Shown here one piece after another: positions 24,603 through 32,970 of a stretch of DNA of 64,000 bases; position 1 is the first letter of the stretch, and every line of letters starts with the position of its first letter. Made by a program: the position numbers and the translations under genes. Where the stretch lies: positions 42,513 through 106,512 of the forward strand of contig UQQD01000003.1 in assembly GCA_900543095.1 (NCBI GenBank), given 5' to 3'. Origin of the DNA: an uncultured Ruminococcus sp. GTDB taxonomy: Bacteria > Bacillota > Clostridia > Oscillospirales > Acutalibacteraceae. The notes under the pieces were generated by a model that saw nothing but the letters and a program-made list of their open reading frames with translations, had not been told where the DNA came from and did not search any database.

Positions 24603-25805
24603 ATGGCAAGAGAAAAATTTGAAAGAAATAAGCCCCATGTTAACATTGGTACAATCGGCCACGTTGACCATGGTAAAACAACACTTACTGCTGCTATCAC
24701 AAAGGTTCTCAACCTCGAAGGCGACGCTGATTTCGTTGATTACGCTAACATCGATAAGGCTCCTGAAGAGAGAGAGCGTGGTATCACAATTAACACAGCT
24801 CACGTTGAGTATGAAACAGACAAGCGTCACTATGCACACGTTGACTGCCCAGGCCATGCTGACTATGTAAAGAACATGATCACTGGTGCTGCTCAGATGG
24901 ACGGCGCTATCCTCGTTGTATCAGCTGCTGATGGTCCTATGCCACAGACAAGAGAGCATATCCTTCTTTCTCGTCAGGTAGGTGTACCTTACATCGTAGT
25001 ATTCATGAACAAGACTGACCAGGTTGACGATCCTGAGCTTCTTGAGCTCGTAGAGATGGAGATCCGTGACCTCCTCAACGAGTATGAGTTCCCGGGCGAT
25101 GATACACCAATCATCAAGGGTTCAGCTTATCTTGCTCTTACAAGCACATCTAAGGATCCTAACGCTCCTGAGTACAAGTGCATCCACGAGCTTATGGACG
25201 CTGTTGACGAGTATATTCCAACTCCTGACCGTAAGGCTGACCAGCCATTCCTTATGCCTGTTGAGGATGTATTCACAATCACAGGTCGTGGTACTGTTGC
25301 AACTGGTAGAGTTGAAAGAGGTCAGATTAAGACTGGTGAAGAAGTTGAAATCGTTGGTCTTACAGACGAAAAGAGAAAAGTTGTTGTTACAGGTCTTGAA
25401 ATGTTCAGAAAGACTCTTGACTATGCAGAGGCAGGCGACAACGTAGGTGTTCTTCTCCGTGGTGTTCAGAGAACTGAGATCCAGAGAGGTCAGGTTCTTG
25501 CAAAGCCCGGTACAATTCACCCACACACAAAGTTCCGCGGTCAGGTTTATGTACTGACTAAGGACGAAGGCGGTCGTCACACACCGTTCTTTAACAACTA
25601 TCGCCCGCAGTTCTATTTCAGAACAACAGACGTTACAGGTACAATCTCACTTCCCGAAGGCGTAGAGATGTGCATGCCCGGTGATAACGTTGAAATGGAC
25701 GTTGAACTTATTACTCCTATCGCTATCGAAGTTGGTCTTCGTTTCGCTATTCGTGAAGGCGGCAGAACAGTAGGTTCAGGCGCAGTTATCGCTATTAACG
25801 AATAA
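24603..25805 (+). CDS. tuf: Elongation factor Tu
   Basis: 400 residues, AAGGAGG before the ATG. GTPase motifs GHVDHGKTT (about 19-27), the switch I region (RGITINTAHVEY), DCPGHADY and NKTD (NKTDQVDD; the more usual form is NKCD). Domains II and III are complete and the protein ends GAVIAINE. It delivers aminoacyl-tRNA to the ribosome. One copy is visible in this window. Confidence 0.98.
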   Translation: MAREKFERNKPHVNIGTIGHVDHGKTTLTAAITKVLNLEGDADFVDYANIDKAPEERERGITINTAHVEYETDKRHYAHVDCPGHADYVKNMITGAAQMDGAILVVSAADGPMPQTREHILLSRQVGVPYIVVFMNKTDQVDDPELLELVEMEIRDLLNEYEFPGDDTPIIKGSAYLALTSTSKDPNAPEYKCIHELMDAVDEYIPTPDRKADQPFLMPVEDVFTITGRGTVATGRVERGQIKTGEEVEIVGLTDEKRKVVVTGLEMFRKTLDYAEAGDNVGVLLRGVQRTEIQRGQVLAKPGTIHPHTKFRGQVYVLTKDEGGRHTPFFNNYRPQFYFRTTDVTGTISLPEGVEMCMPGDNVEMDVELITPIAIEVGLRFAIREGGRTVGSGAVIAINE

Positions 25806-25820
25806 TTTTATTTCTAAATC

Positions 25821-25854
25821 AAAGGCTGTTTTGCGTTGCAAGGCAGCCTTTTTT
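25821..25854 (+). terminator. tuf terminator
   Basis: AAAGGCTG / CAGCCTTT stem with inner TTGC-GTT-GCAA, then TTTT. Confidence 0.88.
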
Positions 25855-26007
25855 AGAGGAAATTAGTGTTTTTTGTCAGCTTGACCAAAAATCTGACGGT
25901 TCGATATGCACGAACGATTAAAACAGTGTTTACTTAATAATTAAGAGTTTTGATATTAATATGAAAATTACATATTGAGGTTAGTACAAAGGAAAGGGAA
26001 TATTACT

Positions 26008-27462
26008 ATGGATAAAAATAACGGCGCAATCTATGACGCCAGAACGCTCGGTAAGCCCAAAATGATAATTTTGGGTATCCAGCATATGTTCGCAATGTTC
26101 GGCGCAACCATACTTGTTCCGATCATTACAGGACTTGATATTTCAACAACATTGCTTATGGCAGGACTCGGAACACTTTTGTTCCACATAATTACAAAAT
26201 TCAAGGTGCCTGCTTTCTTGGGTTCTTCGTTTGCGTTTCTCGGCGGTTATGCCGCTGTAAAGGCTCTTGCTCCCGAAGAAACCGACCCTAATTTAATGCT
26301 TCCGTATGCCTGTCTCGGCGTTGCGGTTGCGGGACTTGTTTATCTTGTCCTTGCCGCTATCATTAAGTGCATCGGAATTGAAAAGGTAATGCGCTTTTTC
26401 CCGCCTGTTGTAACAGGCCCAATCATAATTGCTATCGGTTTGGGACTTGCTCCGTCTGCTGTAACCAACTGTACAACAAACTGGTTTCTTGCAATAGTTG
26501 CACTTGCCGTTATTGTAATTTTCAATATTTGGGGCAAGGGAATGGCAAAAATCATTCCGATAATTCTCGGACTTCTCATTTCCTACGGTGTAGGACTTAT
26601 TCTGTATTTTATTGCTGAGGCTAATCCTCAGCTTATAACCGATGTACCGTGGCTCTTTTCGGGAGGTACGAATGAAGCGGGCGAGTTTGTTAAGATATTT
26701 GACTTCTCCGAGCTTAACACAATATTTTCAAATATAGCAAGCGGCCATATCTTTGGCACTGAGGGACTTATCGGAATTCCGATTCATTGGGATCAGACAG
26801 TATTCGGAGGAATCGACTATACCAACGGTTCGCTAATCGCTTCTGCAATCATAGCCATTGTTCCGATTTCGCTTGCTACTATGATGGAGCATATCGGAGA
26901 CATCGCTGCTATAAGTTCAACTGTCGGCAAAAACTATATCAGAGATCCCGGACTTCACCGCACACTTACAGGCGACGGACTTGCAACAACAATGGCGTCC
27001 TTGTTTGGCGGTCCTGCAAACACAACTTACGGCGAAAACACAGGTGTGCTTGCGCTCACAAGGGTTTATGATCCAAAGGTAATCAGAATTGCGGCTATTT
27101 TTGCAGTTTGCATTTCATTCTTTCCCTGCGTTTCGGCAATCATCGGTTCAATACCGAGCTGCATAATCGGCGGAATTTCATTTGTGCTTTACGGTATGAT
27201 CTCTGCTATAGGTGTAAGAAACGTAGTTGAAAATCACGTTGACTTTACCAAGAGCCGCAACCTTATTGTTGCCGCAGTAATCCTTGTATGTTCACTCGGA
27301 CTTTCAAGCGATACGGTAAGCTTTGCAATCGGAAGTGCTCAAATCACGCTTTCACCGCTTGCAGTTGCTTCAATCGCAGGTATAGTCCTTAATGCGGTTT
27401 TCCCCGGCAAGGATTACAAGTTTAATGCAGACGATTCTGCAAAGCTGAAAAAAGAAGAATAA
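26008..27462 (+). CDS. uraA: Uracil/xanthine permease, NCS2 family
   Basis: 484 residues from ATG 26008 with AAAGGAAAGGG upstream; an in-frame TTG at 25975 is unlikely. A multi-pass nucleobase:cation symporter with the NCS2 signature region (GDGLATTMASLFGGPANTTY, then GENTGV) and about 12-14 hydrophobic segments. UraA-type proteins import uracil with protons; xanthine specificity cannot be excluded. No pyr genes are adjacent and no PyrR-binding leader was found in the 25855-26007 gap, which does contain short hairpins (GTTCG/CGAAC). Confidence 0.88.
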   Translation: MDKNNGAIYDARTLGKPKMIILGIQHMFAMFGATILVPIITGLDISTTLLMAGLGTLLFHIITKFKVPAFLGSSFAFLGGYAAVKALAPEETDPNLMLPYACLGVAVAGLVYLVLAAIIKCIGIEKVMRFFPPVVTGPIIIAIGLGLAPSAVTNCTTNWFLAIVALAVIVIFNIWGKGMAKIIPIILGLLISYGVGLILYFIAEANPQLITDVPWLFSGGTNEAGEFVKIFDFSELNTIFSNIASGHIFGTEGLIGIPIHWDQTVFGGIDYTNGSLIASAIIAIVPISLATMMEHIGDIAAISSTVGKNYIRDPGLHRTLTGDGLATTMASLFGGPANTTYGENTGVLALTRVYDPKVIRIAAIFAVCISFFPCVSAIIGSIPSCIIGGISFVLYGMISAIGVRNVVENHVDFTKSRNLIVAAVILVCSLGLSSDTVSFAIGSAQITLSPLAVASIAGIVLNAVFPGKDYKFNADDSAKLKKEE

Positions 27463-27473
27463 CAGGATAATGA

Positions 27474-27615
27474 TATAATCTAAACGCAAGTGTCCCCCGC
27501 CTTTTAGTAGACGGGGGACACTTGTGAGTTTTAGCGGGAGTTATAGTCTTCCGCCGAACCCCTGAGGAGCTAATACTTCTGTGCATTGCTTTCAATCTGT
27601 CGCAAGCAATCCTCA
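27474..27615 (+). repeat. Dispersed structured repeat, copy 4
   Basis: Starts GATATAATCTAAACGC, followed by a perfect 13-bp hairpin CAAGTGTCCCCCG / CGGGGGACACTTG (27487-27524). Then come TTTTAGCGGGAG with CTTCCGCCGAA, CCTGAGGAGCTAA, and TGCATTGCTTTCAATCTGTCGCAAGC. It follows the uraA stop by 11 bases. The hairpin has no T-tail. Confidence 0.78.
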
Positions 27616-27651
27616 TTATGCGACATCCGTTTTTTCATACATAAAATCTGT

Positions 27652-27686
27652 TAAAAAGCAAAAAGGCCGACCAAACGGTCAGCCTA
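27652..27686 (-). terminator. Terminator of the DUF6465 gene
   Basis: Minus strand: AGGCTGACC-GTTT-GGTCGGCCT followed by TTTTGCTTTTT. Confidence 0.88.
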
Positions 27687-27714
27687 AAAATCAGCTTTTT
27701 AAATTAGCATTAAA

Positions 27715-28161
27715 TTAGCAGAAGAAAACGTCCATTTCTTTTTCAACGCCGTCAGCTACGAAGTAAGCCTTGCTTTCTTCGGGTTTAAGATAAACACTGA
27801 TTTCTTTAGCGTCTTTGCCGTATGTTGCTTTAACATTTTTGATAACTTCGTCAACAGCAACCTGAACGCCGCCGAATTCTACGAAGAAGTTAACTTTAGC
27901 TTCAGCAGGTTTATTTTCTACAGCCTTTTTAGCAGGAGCTTTTTTAACAGGAGCCTTTTTAGCAGGGGCTTTCTTTGCAGGAGCCTTTTTCTCAGCAGCC
28001 TTAGCAGGTGCAACTTTGGCTGTTTCATTTTCAGCAGCCTTAGCAGGTGCAACTTTGGCTGTTTCATTTTCAGTAGCCTTAGCAACAGGCTTAACTGTTT
28101 CTTTTTCAACAGCCTTAGCGGCGGTTTTTTTCGTTGTTGTTTCAGTTTTCTTTGTTGCCAT
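27715..28161 (-). CDS. Lys/Ala/Pro-rich protein with C-terminal DUF6465 domain
   Basis: 148 residues from the ATG at 28161 (GAGGGA upstream); the Met six codons earlier has no site. The N-terminal two thirds are low-complexity and histone H1-like, with repeats of AKAAENETAKVAP and KKAPAKKAP. The C-terminal 50 residues form a compact domain (KVNFFVEFGGVQVAVDEVI, then AYFVADGVEKEMDVFFC). DUF6465 proteins are common in Ruminococcaceae and uncharacterised. The basic tail could bind nucleic acid or acidic polymers, which is inference. A perfect-consensus promoter and strong terminator suggest high expression. Confidence 0.8.
   Translation of the reverse strand: MATKKTETTTKKTAAKAVEKETVKPVAKATENETAKVAPAKAAENETAKVAPAKAAEKKAPAKKAPAKKAPVKKAPAKKAVENKPAEAKVNFFVEFGGVQVAVDEVIKNVKATYGKDAKEISVYLKPEESKAYFVADGVEKEMDVFFC
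27993..28070 (-). repeat. Two tandem 39-bp units inside the DUF6465 gene
   Basis: Units 27993-28031 and 28032-28070 are essentially identical and encode 13 residues each (AKAAENETAKVAP-type). A third, diverged partial unit starts at 28071. Being in frame, copy number can change without breaking the gene. Confidence 0.9.
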
Positions 28162-28220
28162 AACAAATCCCTCTTTCAATTTAATATAAATTAATTATAA
28201 TTTTCTTTGCCAGCGTATTT

Positions 28221-28249
28221 ATTATACATTTAAGGAAAATATTTGTCAA
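28221..28249 (-). promoter_or_regulatory. Consensus promoter of the DUF6465 gene
   Basis: Minus strand: TTGACA (28244-28249), 17-base spacer, TATAAT (28221-28226); a perfect match to the vegetative sigma consensus. Leader about 55 bases. Confidence 0.88.
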
Positions 28250-28388
28250 TAAATACAAATTATTTTCAGCAATTAATACATATTTACAGAAATTCAAAAA
28301 AACCGTTAGTTAATATTAACAATATATTTAATGTGATTTTGTCGAAAATACCATTGCGAGGCGTATTTGTCATTTGTGAATTGTGAAA

Positions 28389-28417
28389 TTGAAAAGATCG
28401 GCATAATATGTTAAAAT
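28389..28417 (+). promoter_or_regulatory. Promoter of the AEC transporter / WYL regulator operon
   Basis: TTGAAA (28389-28394), 17-base spacer, TAAAAT (28412-28417), ending 30 bases before the start codon region. Confidence 0.65.
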
Positions 28418-28447
28418 TAACTTTACGGACTTTGCAAAGAAATCAAG

Positions 28448-29386
28448 GTGACTTTTTTGGTTGAAAACTTTTTAATTATATCTCAGCAGGTGCTCGTACT
28501 TTTCATTTTGGTTGCTGTGGGATTTTTATGCGGAAAAAAAGGGCTGATAGATGATGTTGCATCAAAAAAGCTGACCGACATTGTGCTCTATGTCGTTACT
28601 CCGTGCGTAATGATTTCGGCTTTCCAGCGTGAATTTTCGGTTGAACTTGTCGGCAAAATAATAATAGCCGCCGTTTGTGCGGCGCTTATCCATGCAGGCT
28701 CAATACTTTTGGCAAAGCTGATTTTCCGCGACAAGAATGAAAGCAGAAAAAAGGTACTGAGGTTTTCGGTAATATTTTCAAACTGCGGCTTTGTGTCGCT
28801 CCCGCTCCAAAAGGCAATTTTGGGCGACGAGGGCTGGTTTTACGGCTCAATTTTCGTTGCTGTATTCAATATTTTTTTGTGGACATACGGACTTGTTTCA
28901 ATGAGCGGCGACCGCAGACAGCTTTCAGTAAAAAAGCTTGTTTTTAATCCGGGGATTGTCGGTGTTGCGGTTGCTCTGATACTGTTTTTGTGCAGGATAA
29001 ATCTTCCCGAAATACTCAGCCTGCCCGTAGATTATCTTACGGCGCTCAATACGCCTTTGCCGATGCTGATTATCGGTTACTATCTTTCAAAGGCTAACTT
29101 CAAGGCGGCGTTTACTGACGCCGGAATATATATCGCTATGGGCGTGAGAATGGTATTGATTCCGCTTATAGCATTGGGATTGATGCTGTTGTTCAGGATA
29201 GACAGCACTATAATAGTTGCATTCACCATTGCCGGTTCTGCACCGACTGCCGCAACAACCACAATGTTTTCAGCAAAGTACGACCGTGACGTGGAACTGT
29301 CGGTAGGCGTCGTTGCCTCAACAACTGTTATTTCATTGGTGACAATGCCGCTTGTTACTGCGCTTGCCCAGACGATTTCAGGATAA
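28448..29386 (+). CDS. AEC (auxin efflux carrier) family transporter
   Basis: 312 residues if the GTG at 28448 is used. A TTG at 28457 is equally possible, since AAGGTGA overlapping the GTG would be its ribosome site. The protein is a string of about 10 membrane segments with the inter-repeat pattern of the AEC family (NCGFVSLPLQKAILGDEG in the first half, GSAPTAATTTMFSAKYD near the end). Bacterial members move malate, malonate or other small organic acids; substrate unknown. Co-transcribed with the WYL regulator 11 bases downstream, a likely local regulator. Confidence 0.85.
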   Translation: MTFLVENFLIISQQVLVLFILVAVGFLCGKKGLIDDVASKKLTDIVLYVVTPCVMISAFQREFSVELVGKIIIAAVCAALIHAGSILLAKLIFRDKNESRKKVLRFSVIFSNCGFVSLPLQKAILGDEGWFYGSIFVAVFNIFLWTYGLVSMSGDRRQLSVKKLVFNPGIVGVAVALILFLCRINLPEILSLPVDYLTALNTPLPMLIIGYYLSKANFKAAFTDAGIYIAMGVRMVLIPLIALGLMLLFRIDSTIIVAFTIAGSAPTAATTTMFSAKYDRDVELSVGVVASTTVISLVTMPLVTALAQTISG

Positions 29387-29397
29387 GGGAGATTATT

Positions 29398-30402
29398 ATG
29401 CCGCGAAGCTCTATGCAAAAGCAGAAACTGCTGTATTTGCAAAAAATTCTGCTTGAAAAAACCGATGAACATCATGCGCTTACTTTAGCCGAGCTAAAAG
29501 AGCAGCTTGCCGCATACGGTATTGCCGCCGAAAGAAAAAGCCTTTATGACGACCTTGAAATTCTGGAAAAGTTCGGTATTGACATCTGCAAAATACGTTC
29601 AAAGTCCACAAGGTACTATGTCGGAAACAGGAATTTTGAAATTCCCGAGCTTAAACTGCTTGTTGACGCTATACAAAGCTCAAAATTCATAACGCACAAA
29701 AAAAGCCTGACGCTTATCAAAAAGCTTGAGGGACTTGTAAGCGAAAATGACGGAAAACAGCTCCAAAGGCAGGTCTATGTAGCAAACCGTATAAAGACGG
29801 TCAATGAAAGAATATATTATAACGTAGATAATATACACAATGCTATTTCCGAGAATAAAAAAATTCGCTTTAAATATTTCAAACTTAAGGTGAACTTCGG
29901 AACGGAAGAAAAGATAGTAAAGGCTGTACGCAAGAACGGCGCACCGTATGTGGTTTCGCCTTGGGCGTTGTGCTGGGACGATGAAAATTATTACCTCATC
30001 GGTTATGACGAGGACGTCGATTTGATAAAGCACTATCGAGTAGATAAAATGGAAGACATAGAGATAATCGACAGCCCGCGCGAGGGCGATGATAAGTTTA
30101 AAAGCTTTGACATAGCAAGCTATTCAAAAAGCGTGTTTTCAATGTTCGGCGGAAACGAAACCGAAGTAATGCTGTCGGCGGACAATGACCTTGTGGGAGT
30201 TATTGCGGACAGATTCGGCAAGAACGTGTTTATCACCAAAGAGAGCGACGCAACATTTTGTATATCGGTCAATGTTATGCTAAGCCCTCAGTTTTATGCC
30301 TGGGTGTTTGGCTTTGGCGGTAAAATGCGTATTTTGTCACCGAAAAACGCCGTTGATGAATTCAAAGCGCAGATAGCGAGTGTGCAGAAAAGCTGTAAGT
30401 AA
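29398..30402 (+). CDS. WYL-domain transcriptional regulator (YafY-like)
   Basis: 334 residues, ATG after GGGAGA. The N-terminal winged helix-turn-helix (about 1-70; LTLAELKEQLAAYGIAAERK) is followed by a WYL domain around 150-220 with SPWALCWDDENYYLIGYDE, equivalent to the WYL core, and a C-terminal WCX-type extension. WYL proteins sense small ligands or nucleic acids and control neighbouring genes. The tight spacing to the AEC transporter suggests it regulates that transport operon. A terminator follows. Confidence 0.88.
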   Translation: MPRSSMQKQKLLYLQKILLEKTDEHHALTLAELKEQLAAYGIAAERKSLYDDLEILEKFGIDICKIRSKSTRYYVGNRNFEIPELKLLVDAIQSSKFITHKKSLTLIKKLEGLVSENDGKQLQRQVYVANRIKTVNERIYYNVDNIHNAISENKKIRFKYFKLKVNFGTEEKIVKAVRKNGAPYVVSPWALCWDDENYYLIGYDEDVDLIKHYRVDKMEDIEIIDSPREGDDKFKSFDIASYSKSVFSMFGGNETEVMLSADNDLVGVIADRFGKNVFITKESDATFCISVNVMLSPQFYAWVFGFGGKMRILSPKNAVDEFKAQIASVQKSCK

Positions 30403-30475
30403 GAAAAGAGCATTATGTTTATTAGCCTTGAGTAAAGCATTTTAATTACAAATTAGGAACGAAACGAAAAAGTAT

Positions 30476-30534
30476 AAAGCTATAATCCGCAATCAGCAAC
30501 CAAGTGTGTGATGTGGACTATAGCTTTTGATTTT
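30476..30534 (+). terminator. Terminator of the AEC/WYL operon
   Basis: AAAGCTATAATCCGCA paired with TGTGGACTATAGCTTT (one mismatch and a wobble pair), 20-base loop, then TGATTTTAATT. Confidence 0.7.
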
Positions 30535-30540
30535 AATTGA

Positions 30541-30658
30541 ACTATAACCTTAGTGGGAATATCCCTCGTCTCTTAGGCGGGAGATGTCGGTTCAAAATTT
30601 CAGAGTGAGTAATATTCTTACACCGAAACCACGAGGAGTTAACGTTCCTTTGAACCGG
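30541..30658 (+). repeat. Dispersed structured repeat, copy 5
   Basis: ACTATAACCTTAGTGGG start, CCCTCGTCTCTTAGGCGGGAG hairpin block, AAATTTCAG..CGAAACC arms and ACGAGGAGTTAACGTTCC. More diverged than copies 4 and 6 and lacking the GCAAGC end. Confidence 0.65.
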
Positions 30659-30691
30659 TTTACATCATTATTGTTTGAAGCTTTATTTCTG

Positions 30692-31045
30692 TTATTTATC
30701 GCCGGAACGGGTGATGAGAGCTGCAAGCAGCCCAAAGAATATTGCCGCCGCAATACCTGCCGCGGCGCTTGTCAGTCCGCCTGTTAAAATTCCCAGCGCT
30801 CCGTCCGAGTTGAGCGCTCTTTTAACGCCCTCGCTCATAAGGTAGCCGAATCCGCTGATAGGAACAGCCGCACCTTCTCCCGCAAATTCAACAAGAGGCT
30901 TGTACACACCCACGGCACCTAAAATTATGCCTGCAACTACAAATCCTGTCAGTATTCTTGCGGGTGTGAGCTTGGTTTTATCAATAAGTATCTGACCGAT
31001 GACGCATATCAGACCGCCTACCCAGAACGCATTTAAATATTGCAT
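30692..31045 (-). CDS. spoVAE: Stage V sporulation protein AE (SpoVAEb type)
   Basis: 117 residues from the ATG at 31045 (AAAGAAGTG upstream). Four hydrophobic segments with the hallmark text GGLICVIGQILIDKTKLTPARIL, GFGYLMSEGVK and a GGLT..AAGIAAAIFFG ending, matching SpoVAE. In spore formers SpoVA proteins form the channel that moves dipicolinic acid across the inner forespore membrane. Here it is an orphan: no spoVAC or spoVAD lies within the window, unlike the usual spoVAC-D-E cluster. Sporulation ability cannot be judged from this alone. Confidence 0.92.
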   Translation of the reverse strand: MQYLNAFWVGGLICVIGQILIDKTKLTPARILTGFVVAGIILGAVGVYKPLVEFAGEGAAVPISGFGYLMSEGVKRALNSDGALGILTGGLTSAAAGIAAAIFFGLLAALITRSGDK

Positions 31046-31186
31046 AAAAACACTTCTTTCAAAGTTTTTAGTAATTATCAATAAATATTGTTTTCAAAAC
31101 TTGTTCAATAATTCCAAATGCAAAAAAATTAATGTGATGAAAGATTGAAAATTTATGTTCTAACACTGATTTTTTTAATATATCTC

Positions 31187-31215
31187 TACACAAATTCGCA
31201 TTTTTGTAGTATAAT
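31187..31215 (+). promoter_or_regulatory. Promoter of the Gld-type ABC operon
   Basis: TACACA (31187-31192), 17-base spacer, consensus TATAAT (31210-31215); the -35 matches four of six positions. Confidence 0.55.
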
Positions 31216-31286
31216 TTATAATGTTGATTTCTACCCGAATGGATACAGAGGTAGAAAACATTGTAATTTTAAGGAGTGAAATCAGG

Positions 31287-32252
31287 ATGGTTGAGGTTAC
31301 AAACCTTACGAAATGTTACGGCAGTATCAAGGCTGTCGATAACATCAGCTTCACCGTCGAACAAGGTGAGGTGCTGGGCTTTCTCGGACCGAACGGCGCC
31401 GGAAAATCCACAACTATGAATATGCTTACGGGCTATATTTCATCAACAGCCGGAACGGTTAAAATCGACGGCTTTGATATTCTTGAGGACCCTAAGCAGG
31501 CAAAGCAGAAGATAGGCTATTTGCCGGAGATTCCGCCGCTGTACCTTGATATGCCCGTCAGAAAGTATCTTGAGTTTATGTTTGACCTGAAAAAGGTCAA
31601 GCTGCCAAAAAAGGAGCACATCGACGAGGTAATGCGACTTGTCAAGATTTCCGACAAATCGGAACGCATTATCAAAAACCTGTCAAAGGGTTATCGCCAG
31701 CGTGTGGGTTTTGCACAGGCACTTTTGGGCAACCCGCCGGTGCTGATACTTGACGAGCCTACCGTAGGTCTTGATCCGAATCAGATAATTGAGATACGCA
31801 AGCTGATAAAGAGTTTGGGAAAGAAACACACTGTTATTTTTTCATCTCACGTTCTTTCGGAAATCTCTGCCACTTGCGACAGAATCATTGTGATTTCAGA
31901 GGGCAAGATTGTTGCCGACGCAAAAACAAATGAGCTTTCTACGGCTGTTTCGGGCGAACAAAGACTTTCGCTTGTTGTTGAGGGCAACAGCTCCGATGTG
32001 ATTTCGGCTGTCAAAAAGATACCTGCCGTTGTGCGTGCTTCAAAGGATCGTGATATGTCCGAGAACAGCGCAAAATATATTGTCCGTTATGAAAACGGTA
32101 CCGATATCCGCAGGGATGTGTTTAACGCAATGGTAAGGATAGGCGCAGTGATACTTGATATGCAGTCGGGTAACGAAACGCTTGAAGACATATTCCTTGA
32201 GCTTACAGCTCAAGAACAGAGCAAATTTATTGATAACGGAGGTAAAAACTGA
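31287..32252 (+). CDS. ABC transporter ATP-binding protein (GldA-like)
   Basis: 321 residues from the ATG at 31287 with AAGGAG upstream; the upstream Met at 31221 sits in the promoter region. Walker A GPNGAGKST (about 38-46), signature LSKGYRQRVG, Walker B LILDEPTVGLDP and an H-loop SSHVLSE are all intact. It powers an ABC-2 type exporter. First gene of a four-gene operon with a permease, a GldG-like protein and a DUF4340 protein, all overlapping or within about 20 bases. This set resembles GldA-GldF-GldG, known from gliding bacteroidetes but widespread in non-gliding bacteria, where the cargo is unknown. Confidence 0.9.
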   Translation: MVEVTNLTKCYGSIKAVDNISFTVEQGEVLGFLGPNGAGKSTTMNMLTGYISSTAGTVKIDGFDILEDPKQAKQKIGYLPEIPPLYLDMPVRKYLEFMFDLKKVKLPKKEHIDEVMRLVKISDKSERIIKNLSKGYRQRVGFAQALLGNPPVLILDEPTVGLDPNQIIEIRKLIKSLGKKHTVIFSSHVLSEISATCDRIIVISEGKIVADAKTNELSTAVSGEQRLSLVVEGNSSDVISAVKKIPAVVRASKDRDMSENSAKYIVRYENGTDIRRDVFNAMVRIGAVILDMQSGNETLEDIFLELTAQEQSKFIDNGGKN

Positions 32253-32956
32253 TGGGTGCAATATTAAAAAGAGAACTTTCCTCCTATTTTAACTCTGCTA
32301 CGGCATATGTTGTAATGGCGGTTTACTTTTTCTTTTCGGGACTGTTTTTCTATCTCTACTGCTTTGGCTACAATTCGGCAAGTCTTGCGGGAGTTTACGG
32401 AAATATGTTCTATATAATTATGTTCATAATCCCGATAATCACAATGAAAACCTTTGCCGAAGAAAAGCGTCAAAAGACCGATCAGGCACTTTTGACTGCT
32501 CCGACAAGCCTTACCGAAATCGTTTTGGGCAAGTTTTTGGGAGCATTTATTCTTTATGCTATTTGCAGCTGCATTTACCTTGTTTATGCGGTTATCATTT
32601 CTTTCTTTACCACACCCGAATGGTCGGTAATTCTCTGCACATTTTTAGGCGTTATACTTTTGGGAGCCGCACTCATTGCCATTAATGTGTTTATCTCGGT
32701 TTTGACCGAAAGTATGATAATTGCGGCAGTTTTCGGTATGGCCGTAGGTCTTTTGATAAGTATGCTCAGCAGCCTTGCAAGTATGGTTTCGATAAGCTGG
32801 ATTTCAAGCGTATTGAAGTCTGTAAGCTTTATGGAGTATTACACTAACTTTACTTACGGAATTTTAAGCATTGTTGACGTAGTGTTTTTCCTGAGCGTTA
32901 CCGCACTGTTTTTGTTTTTCACGGTGCGTGCTCTTGAAAAAAGGCGCTGGAGCTGA
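32252..32956 (+). CDS. ABC-2 type permease (GldF-like)
   Basis: 234 residues. The ATG overlaps the previous TGA by one base (TGATG), giving translational coupling. Six hydrophobic segments, starting with RELSSYFNSATAYVVMAVYF, and the conserved MKTFAEEKRQKTDQALLTAP loop, typical of ABC-2 permeases of the GldF/CcmB-like group. It forms the membrane channel for the ATPase encoded before it. Confidence 0.9.
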   Translation: MGAILKRELSSYFNSATAYVVMAVYFFFSGLFFYLYCFGYNSASLAGVYGNMFYIIMFIIPIITMKTFAEEKRQKTDQALLTAPTSLTEIVLGKFLGAFILYAICSCIYLVYAVIISFFTTPEWSVILCTFLGVILLGAALIAINVFISVLTESMIIAAVFGMAVGLLISMLSSLASMVSISWISSVLKSVSFMEYYTNFTYGILSIVDVVFFLSVTALFLFFTVRALEKRRWS

Positions 32957-32970
32957 GGGAGGTAATGAAA

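Noticed and set aside
25855..26007. PyrR site or purine riboswitch before uraA
   Set aside because: The short hairpins do not show the conserved loop sequences of either element.
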